Origin: Castanea sativa
Lineage: Eukaryota; Streptophyta; Magnoliopsida; Fagales; Fagaceae
Assembly: GCF_040712315.1 (NCBI RefSeq)
Contig: NC_134024.1
Span: 31,706,555-31,770,554 of the forward strand
Direction of reading: 5' to 3'
DNA: 64,000 bases
Shown: in pieces, positions 56,640-64,000 of the stretch
Numbering within the stretch: position 1 is the stretch's first letter
Layout: every line of letters begins with the position of its first letter
The notes under the pieces: generated by a model
Database searches by the model: none
What the model was told of the DNA's origin: nothing
What the model saw: the letters and a program-made list of their open reading frames with translations, nothing else
Made by a program: the position numbers and the translations under genes

Positions 56640-58044
56640 ATTGCTCACATTCCATGGCCAAGGGAGTGGCCTTCCCTCCAAATCCTCTAGGTAGTAAGCT
56701 CCAGCACAGGCCATGGCGTCACTCGATATGGGCTTCCCATTTCAAAGCTAACTTTCCCAAACTCGACTCCCTTATACACCCCAGCACCCTTTGCAAGACA
56801 AAATCTCCTGCAAAAAACTCCCTTGGTCTCACATTTTTGTTATATCCCCAAGATAATTTTTGCTGGTAATTCGCCAACCAAATAAACACTATCTCTCTAT
56901 CTCCTCCAAGAAGTCTAGTTGCTCGGTCATGACTACATCGTTTGTGCTCGGGGAAAAGCCTGCAGTCCTCATGCTTGACAAGCCAATTTCCACGGGTATC
57001 ACTGCTTCTATTCCAAAAGTCATGGAGAAGGGCGTTTCACTTGTGGACCTCCTAGAATGGTCTGGTAAGCCCATAGCACACTAGGTAACTCTTCGATCCA
57101 CTTCCCCTTAGCAGTCTCCAACCTCTTCTTCAATCCATTAACAATAGCCTTGTTTGTAGCTTCTACCTAACCATTACTCTGAGGATATGCCAGAGACAAA
57201 TACTTGTTTTTAATCCCGAGGTCACCATAGTACTTCCTAAATGCCTTACTATCGAATTGTAATCTATTGTCTGAGATTAGGGCCTCCAGTATTCTGAGCC
57301 TAGTGACAATTTTCTTCCAGAAAAATTTCTTAACATCGACATCCCGAATGTTTGCCAAAGCCTCAACTTCTACCTATTTGGTGAAATAATCGATTGCTAT
57401 TATCACAAACCTTCTTTTCCCCATGACTTGAGGGAATAGGGCCACAATATCTATCCCCCACTGAGCAAAGTAAAAGGCAATATACTAGAGATCGGATTGA
57501 GATTTCGTCCAGGCTAATGGATGTTCAGTGCGTGCCTTTGGCATTGGTCACACTTCTTAATATATTATGTGGCATCTCTCTGCATATTCAGCCACCAAAA
57601 ACCTTATGCCATCACACGATGGGCTAATGACCAACCACCAATGTAGCTCCCACAAATCCCTTCGTGCAACCCAGCAAGGAGCCTTGTCACGACTTCTGGG
57701 TGCATACACAACAGGTAAGTCCCCCTAAAAGATTGTCGATATAGCCTTTTCTCCACTGATAACCAAAACCTGGTTAATTTTCTTCGTACCTTCTCGACTT
57801 CCTTATGTTCACTGGGAAGTGTTCCATCAGAGATGAATGAGATAATGGGGTCCATCCAGCTTAAGGAGGCAGTCGAGGTTGCAACTATACAACGCTGATG
57901 GTCTATGCTCAGATGCTCCAACAACTCCACCAAGATAATTTGGGGTATATAGTCTCCCACGGATGAAGCTAGAGTGGCCAAGGAATCCGCATGGCTACTA
58001 CGCCCCCTAGAAATTTTAGATAAATTCACCAACTTAAAACTCGC
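56640..58044 (-). pseudogene. Tat-lineage gypsy integrase, second element
   Basis: On the minus strand: an acidic/basic linker, then the zinc-binding domain with YIGGWSLAHRVMA and KKCDQCQRHALNIH (57630-57540). The catalytic core carries ANIRDVDVKKFFWKKIVTRL, DNRLQFDSKAFRKYYGDLGI and YPQSNG (57355-57170), then [20 protein letters not shown] (57058-56999) and a decayed C-terminal domain with ILGI, GKVSFEMGSPY to about 56650. The second catalytic Asp is in SDNRLQFDSK. The canonical residue after DN is Gly, here Arg. Stops and frameshifts interrupt it (for example at 57604-57602 and 57166-57164). It would have inserted the element DNA. Confidence 0.85.
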
Positions 58045-58266
58045 TTACAGTGAATGCACCAACTTCTGGTACTTTGCCATTTTGGGATCCCACGCCTCAA
58101 AACTTCCTTCAACTTGGCTCACTACCAAATCTGAATTAGAAAAAACCTCTAACTCCACAACCCCTAGCTTCATGGCTGCTTGGAGTCTAGCCGCTAGCGC
58201 TTCATATTCAACTTTATTGTTAGAGGCATGGAAACCTAGTTTGAGCGAATGTTCCAACTTTATACC
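58045..58266 (-). pseudogene. RNase H of the second Tat element, C-terminal part
   Basis: KLEHSLKLGFHASNNKVEYE, then AARLQAAMKLGVVELEVFSN and SDLVVSQVEGSFEAWDPKM, reading from the solo LTR edge to the integrase linker. It continues the RNase H domain interrupted at 61935. Substitutions: NNKVEYEAL where the family has NNEAEYEAL, which keeps the catalytic Glu. Confidence 0.85.
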
Positions 58267-61200
58267 TGTAGACACCATATTTTGTTCGCCCTCGATTTGC
58301 GTGCTGACCCTGAAAATTCTAAAAATATTATCTTTTCTCCACGGGACCGTGGAAACATCTAGAGTGACGTGGCGCAACCCGTTCGGGCATTAAAGCACTC
58401 GAAATGCCATTTCAAGTCAAATTGACCAAAATGCCCCTAGTCAACCCTGGGTTGATTGAAAGTCAAAGTTGAGTCAAAATCATCCCAAAATGATATTTTC
58501 ATTTTCTACATCAGACCTGAGCTACTCGGTGATTTTCGTCAACTTTGACTAAGTTTGACCCCAGGTTGACTCCCAAGGGCACCGAAAACCCTAATTTTGA
58601 TCCGATCATCAGATCGGTTTGGGACCAATGCCATTGTGAATATTATCAAATTTCCTTTCCAATGACTATTCATGGGTCGAAGTCAAAGTTAAAATGGTTG
58701 AGATATCCAAAAAACCATAAAAAGCGCATTAGCACGCTTCTTGAGGTCACAACTTTTGATCCAACCATTGGATTTTCAATTTCTTTAGTTTTTTGAACAC
58801 TAGACATCCATAGCTTTCCAGGGACACCAAGATCTACTCAATCTAAGCCTAGAAAGGCTTTTAAATATGCATCCAAAGTCAAACTGGGATAAGGCCAGAT
58901 GTGTTGGCTGGCTGCCCTTGAAGGTTTGTTGGCAGCTGAAGGGTCAATTTTTCAATATAAATACCCCTAGACCCCTCATTTTGTAAAAAAAAAAATGATG
59001 AATTTCTAGGAAATCCTGGGCAGATTCTCTCTCTTCTCTCTCTTATTTCTCTCCTAAATACGTCCAAACACATCAAAACATCTTAGAACACCAAAAAATC
59101 TCACATTTTTCCTACAATCTTCAAGGTAGTGTTCTTACACCTAATCTTCCTCTCCTTGGTTCCATAACTTGGATTTGAGGTTTAGGGGTGTGGATGTAGC
59201 TTTATAGCTACAATCCACAACCCTTTCTCTTTTTTGCTTTTCCTCTCTTCTTTTTGCTCATAAAATGCTTTATTTGCTTCTCCTAGTATGTTTTAGCTTC
59301 CTAGCATGTTTTATAACTTTCCTAGAATGTTTACTTGCTTTTTTCCATGATTTATCACTTTGATGTTGTTGGCCTAGCCTTGTTGGGTTATGATATGTCT
59401 ACTTTTCATGTTTGTGCTTAAATCCACATGTTTTTAGGCTCCTTTTCATGTTCGTTCTTAGATCCACATGTTTTTAGGCTACTTTCATGTTTGTGCTTAA
59501 ATCCATATGGTTTTAAGCTCTTTTTCATGTTTGTGTTTATATCCACATGTTTTTAGGCTCCTTGCCATGTTTATGCTTAGAACTATGTTCATATGCTTAG
59601 ATATACATGCCTTTTGTGTTCTTTGCCTTATGTTTGCTTAGATCAATAAGTTAGTGTTTAGATCTATGTTTCTATGCTTAGATCTATGTGTTTATGTGCT
59701 CTGTGCCATGCTTGTGTGCTTGGATATATGTTAGTTGCTATGCCATGTGCTACTTTAGCCCTTTTGTCCCTTGTTATCTCTCTTTCTTGCTTTTCGGCCC
59801 TTTTAGTGGGGCGTAGATCTAGATCCAATGGTTTAGGCCTACATTTGTACACCTAGGCCTATATTAAAGGGTTTGGATCTTTTCCTTTATCCATATACAT
59901 GTTTGCTTTCTTGCTTCTACGCTTTATATCTATGTATTAGCCTCTCTAGATCTAGGCTTTTCTATGTGCTTTTTGCCCTCCATAGGTTTATGCTTAGGTG
60001 GCTACATTCGTCTCTCCTATGGTTTGTTTGGATGTGACCGCTTGTGAGATACACCTTCGTGGTGTCGATGTGCCAGATTCACACCTTTCTCCACCTCGTG
60101 CGATATTGATATGCTTGCCTTACTTGCTTTGTGCCACCTATTTGGCTTTCTTTGCTTCTATGCTTTCTTGTTGCACGCTTGCCTACATGTTCATGCATGA
60201 GTCTGTGTGTCATCCATACTTCAATTCAATGGAGCTATGGGCACTCGATCCAAACCTACATTTGTCCTCCTAGGGCACTCCCTTTTGTTTGATAACATGT
60301 TTGTTTGCCTCTTCGTGTGCTTCACATGTTTGTTTGCCCCCGTTTGGCATATTTTCCAAGCTTGTCTTTAGCATGCATTTCCTTTTGTTTGTTTCTTTGC
60401 ATGTCTACTAGCTTGTTTCTTTTGTCTTTGCATGTACACGCATGGAGCGAGGATACTTGGATCAAGGGTGCGACTTCCTAGGCGCGAACAAAAAGGGCAA
60501 CGATGCAAGCCCACAAATGGCAATGTTTAGTAGATTAGGGGACCTAGCCCCCTCTAGATCGGTTTTCTCTTTCCCTTTCTCTAAGCCTCTTCTCTAGAGC
60601 ATGTATTAGGGTCCCCCTATATGTACCTCCTTTTCTTTTCCCGCTCCTTGATTGGGTCGTGTTCCCTAGGTATGACAATGCCTAGTTTACTTTCTCACTC
60701 TATGTGATAGCATTGTACATGATGTATGTATGTGTATATATATATTTGCCTCTGTGTGTGTGGGTAGTTGTGCACTTTGTATGATGGACTCTCATGGCTA
60801 TGTGAGCGACCTTCTCTAGTCATGAGAGCTCTTGACCTTGTAGTATGGGTATGTGCTCAAGCCGATTGTTGTAGGTGCATCTTCATTCTATATTGTGTGC
60901 ATGATCATCGCGATGATTGTCTAGATCCATATCACCAAGTGACATTGGTTTCCCTGTGTATGCAACACATATCAACATGTTTAACACTTTGGAACCACCA
61001 CGCACCCTTGGTGTGGTGGTCACTCCACAAGTATAAATGCTTGTAGGGTGGGGGAGGGCAAGGGCCGGGGTTCAAGTCTCCAAGAGGAAGCTTCACACAT
61101 ATATACTCTTAGATTAGGCTAGAGTAGAAATTCTAGCTTGTATTAAAAAAAAAAAAAAACTTTGGAGGGCTTCAGCTCATCATGGTGAGAACATGTCAAT

Positions 61201-61934
61201 GCACGCCATATACACAGACACGAAACCCTGCCGATGCGCCATAACGCATCAAATGCGAAACTCTGCCGGATTTTCACCGTGAAAATAGGGCATCCCCATT
61301 GCCGTATTCTCACATCGAAACCTTGGTGAGAATAGTGTTTTATGTGCTATGACACATCTGAGGCGAAGCGATGCTGGATTTCTACCACGTAAATAAGGCA
61401 AAATGCAGCCGGATTTTCGCCATGAAAATTTGGTAACGACTTCAAACACACATGGAAAGTATCGATCGGGACCACACCCATTCCGAAACCAAACCTCAAA
61501 GCCCAACACAATTAAAGCCCTAAACGCTAATGCCAATAGCTTGTTTTCAACCGCCAATGTCCAAAAATTATAATTTTACCAAAACAAAGGACTGTCTACA
61601 GATAGGCATTGTGGGTGTCTAACACCTTCCCCACATATAACCAAACTTCCGAACTCAAGAATCAAGATTTTTTGCCCATCCATATTAGATTAGGGAAAAT
61701 GTCCTTTTTCTTAACCTAGGATCAGTAATAAAATCAAATAGAGTCAAGTGGCCAATCACATCTTAGAAAAAACCCAATGATTAGTGGCGACTTCACTTAC
61801 CCTTGGTAATTCCCATAAAATCGACTCACATTCCAGTTACACACCCAAGGTACGACACACCTCCTCCACATATGTGAGCGAGCGTCACCACGATGGGTGG
61901 TCGACATAGAAAGCCGCGAGGCGAGGCGTTGGCA
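58267..61934 (+). repeat. Large solo LTR, Tat/Ogre-like (3668 bp)
   Basis: Starts TGTAGACACCATATTTTG and ends GAGGCGTTGGCA. Flanks ATACC (58262-58266) and ATTCC (61935-61939) are a 5-bp duplication with one change, and removing the segment rejoins RNase H exactly at EGI/KLEH. TATAAATACCCC lies at 58956. The last 350 bp hold GGGTGTCTAACACCTTCCCC and AGTGGCGACTTCAC motifs typical of Tat/Ogre LTR ends. The body is T-rich with CATGTTTTTAGGCTCCTTT-like repeats (59400-59580). No primer site or coding inside, so it is a solo LTR, possibly in either orientation. Confidence 0.78.
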
Positions 61935-62227
61935 ATTCCTTCTAAAGATTCCAACACGATTCCTATCCTAGCTCTGCGGGCATTGGATGCCCTGTCCACA
62001 TACATCTTCCATGGCTGAATTGAAACTTGGCAAACCCTATGTACATCACCAACTGGTGGGGTGAATTCCGCTATAAAGTCTACCAGTACCTGCCCCTTGA
62101 TAGCATTCCTTGGCTTGTACCTAACATCAAAAGATCCCAACCTTGTCCCCCTCTTAGTTATTCTCCTCGTGAAATCTAACCTCGTCAAACAAACTTGTAA
62201 TGGATGCTCAGTCAAAACATACACCAT
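61935..62227 (-). pseudogene. RNase H of the second Tat element, N-terminal part
   Basis: LGSFDVRYKPRNAIKGQVLV, DFIAEFTPPVGDVHRVCQVS, YVDRASNARRARIGIVLESL, ending EGI at the solo LTR. In the YVDGASN motif Gly is replaced by Arg; the catalytic Asp is kept. It joins in sense to 58266. Confidence 0.88.
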
Positions 62228-62851
62228 GTGGGCTTAGAAGTAGTGTGGTAGCTTCCTAGTAGTGTGCACAAGGGTCAGTGCCATCTTTTCCATATCCACC
62301 AAAGTCTTGCTGACATAATACACTATCCTTTGCATTCCATTTGATTCTTATTAACATGGCACATACCACATGCTCGGACACTGCTAGGTACATATACAGG
62401 TCTTCTCCGAGCTCTAGACTGGATAGGATAAGGGGACAGGCCAGGTAGAGTTTCAAACTTTGGAAGGCTTCATCACATTCCTTGGTCCATTGGAACCTTT
62501 TTCCATTTCCTAAGTAACTGAAAGAAAGGCTTGCATTTGTTAGCTAATTTAGACATAAATCAGTTCAGGGCTACTATCATTTTCGTGAGCTTCTGCACTT
62601 CCTTAGGATTGCTTGGCTAGACCCTACCCCAAATGCACACTTAGTAGCGTTGAGGCGCAGCTTGTGGTGCCTTAATATCTTAAATACTTCACCCAGATTC
62701 AGGATGTACTCTTCAGGCTTCTTACTTTTAATTACCATATTGATATCTCTATAGTTTTACTGATTTGGTTCCTTTAAAATTTTCGTCATCAAAAGCAATT
62801 TTCTCTTTGGCCAACCTAGGCTTCTTCCTAGGACTATCTACTATCTCCAGC
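62228..62851 (-). pseudogene. Reverse transcriptase C-terminal region of the second Tat element
   Basis: Minus-strand reading gives FQSLKLYLACPLILSSLELG, EDLYMYLAVSEHVVCAMLIR (62456-62340), the RT-to-RNase H connection typical of gypsy. The bases to 62850 hold decayed upstream RT. I do not see the YVDD-type catalytic box, so much of RT is missing or unreadable. The hAT-type MITE follows at 62852. Confidence 0.72.
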
Positions 62852-63177
62852 TAGGGATGGCAATGGGGCGGGGCGGGGCCGAAGGATGGGGTCTTTGTCC
62901 CCGCCCCGCATGGTTTTGTCTTGCCCCATCCCCACCCTACCCCGCCTCGTATGACGGGAAAAACTTTCACACCCCATCCCTAGCCCTGCAAAGCCTCGCC
63001 CCACCCCATAAAACTCTACTTTTTGTTAATTTGTCCTACAACTAGTACAATTTTTTTAATGAAACATATTTCATTAATAAAAATATACTTGAAATTATAA
63101 CTAAATTTATCCCATCATATCAAACCAATTTTTAGAAAAAATTGAATAATATATCCAAGTGTTTAACAAGACAATCA

Positions 63178-63219
<42 letters not shown>

Positions 63220-63548
63220 ATAGTATAACACATAACAAAATAAAGGCAAAAAACCACATTAGGTAGAATAAAACAAGCTAATATTGATATGTTTGTTTAA
63301 ATACTAGGGTTTTAGGGTATGAAAAATTTATAATTATAACTCTTAGCAATGCAGAATAGGGCGAGGATAGGGAAGGGCAGGGCAGCTTGGGTCTAAGAAG
63401 TCTAAACCCATCCCCACCTTACCCCGTTGTGCGGGGCTAAAATCTTTCCCCATCCCCGCCCTAACACCTTTGCGAGGCGGGCAAAACCCACGCAAGTTGA
63501 AGCGGAGAGGGGCAGGTTAAGCGGAGCGAGGCAAAATTGTGATCCCTA
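62852..63548. mobile_element. hAT-type MITE with GC-rich ends (697 bp)
   Basis: Left end TAGGGATGGCAATGGGGCGG. The complement of the right end begins TAGGGATCACAATTTTGCCT. Flanks TCTCCAGC (62844-62851) and CCTCCAAC (63549-63556) form an 8-bp duplication with two differences, the hAT hallmark. Both arms carry CGGGGCGGGG/CCCCGCCC runs, while the middle is AT-rich with an A homopolymer of nearly 40 bases at about 63179-63217. No transposase. Confidence 0.8.
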
Positions 63549-64000
63549 CCTCCAACTTCTAGTGAGGGGTGATGCTTAGAATCCCTTTCTGATGGCTGGC
63601 ACTCACTTTGATGGATGCTGCATGTATAATCTCAATGATCCCATGGGGAAGAGGCAGTATACCTCCTCGATTTTTGACGTCTGTCCTGTTGTGCCTCTCC
63701 CTTAGCTGACCACGTACTCCCTCAAGTGCCTAGCTCTAACGAGATGCTCTAGGTGTTCCTGGAATGTCTTGCACTATTTGGTGGTATACCCCTTGTCTCG
63801 ATGATATGTGTAGTACAGACTCTAGTTCCTTCTAGTTGAATCCCCGCCCATCTTAACGGGCTAGCGAAAATATGGTTCATGCTTTATCTTCTACAAAATT
63901 TTATGTATTGGCTCTTTAAACCCCATATTCACTCCCTCAGTTTGGATATTAAGGTTCTGTCCCCTTGCTTCTCTTCGTGGCCTTTGTTGAAAGTCCTCAG
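63549..64000 (-). pseudogene. Tat-lineage Gag C-terminus, open at the right window edge
   Basis: On the minus strand: EGVNMGFKEPIHKIL, KIKHEPYFR, VKMGGDSTRRN, then a retroviral-type knuckle region SLYYTYHRDKGYTT and FQEHLEHLVRARHLREYVV. The usual text here has C-X-YH...GHTTE-X-C, and both Cys positions look altered (YYTYH, KTF). Several stops. It continues beyond 64000 towards the 5' end of the element. Confidence 0.75.

Noticed and set aside
61249..61557. 102-residue minus-strand ORF
   Set aside because: It lies inside the large solo LTR. Its repeated HGENPA-like text comes from short direct repeats (GCCGGATTTTCNCC), with no domain.
1..64000. Host protein-coding genes or tRNA genes
   Set aside because: Every frame longer than about 100 codons that I could interpret belongs to a mobile element, virus or simple repeat. 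No cloverleaf-like tRNA was recognised. A full tRNA or profile scan was not possible here.

Overview
The window is plant nuclear DNA made almost entirely of transposable elements and one integrated plant DNA virus. I found no convincing host gene, tRNA, rRNA or CRISPR array. The evidence is Ty3/gypsy and Ty1/copia retrotransposons with tRNA-Met primer sites, GT-AG introns, hAT and CACTA-type DNA transposons, and a caulimovirid-like pararetrovirus. The families fit a woody eudicot. A Fagaceae-type genome is my guess, not shown by the sequence. Nearly every coding region carries stops, frameshifts or insertions.

Left part (1-17347): an intact but window-truncated gypsy Gag runs on the minus strand (1-747), with its primer site (1271-1283) and an 825-bp 5' LTR (1286-2110). 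That element sits inside an endogenous pararetrovirus on the plus strand (about 2112-8650): capsid with zinc knuckle, protease, reverse transcriptase/RNase H, a second ORF, then a TATA box and poly(A) signal. The virus abuts a hAT transposase pseudogene (9610-12063). The hAT right end (12900) lies inside the integrase gene of a Tat-lineage gypsy element (12909-13433). That element continues with a palindromic minisatellite and an antisense, intron-containing ORF (16403-17347). A 1412-bp solo LTR splits the minisatellite. The simplest reading is Tat, then hAT, then virus, then gypsy, each inserted in the one before, with the left halves outside the window.

Middle part (17348-47065): three related copia-type elements each have a gag and a second ORF of the 'putative plant transposon protein' kind, but no protease, integrase or reverse transcriptase. 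Copy A (17348-26112) has lost its 3' end and holds two solo LTRs. Copy B (27914-35475, minus strand) is complete, with two 1002-bp LTRs. It sits inside the 5' LTR of copy C (27016-47065), which also carries a 1273-bp solo LTR and two further insertions. These elements presumably relied on enzymes supplied in trans.

Right part (47066-64000): AT-rich DNA with microsatellites, a 142-bp MITE, a 21-bp minisatellite, a CACTA-type terminus full of palindromes, and an unclassified inverted-repeat element (50373-51732). Then comes a second Tat-lineage gypsy element on the minus strand: Gag/zinc knuckle at 63549-64000, RT, RNase H, and integrase ending near 56640. Its antisense ORF lies on the plus strand at 53461-55990. 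A 3668-bp solo LTR (58267-61934) interrupts RNase H, and a 697-bp hAT-type MITE (62852-63548) interrupts the Gag-Pol region.
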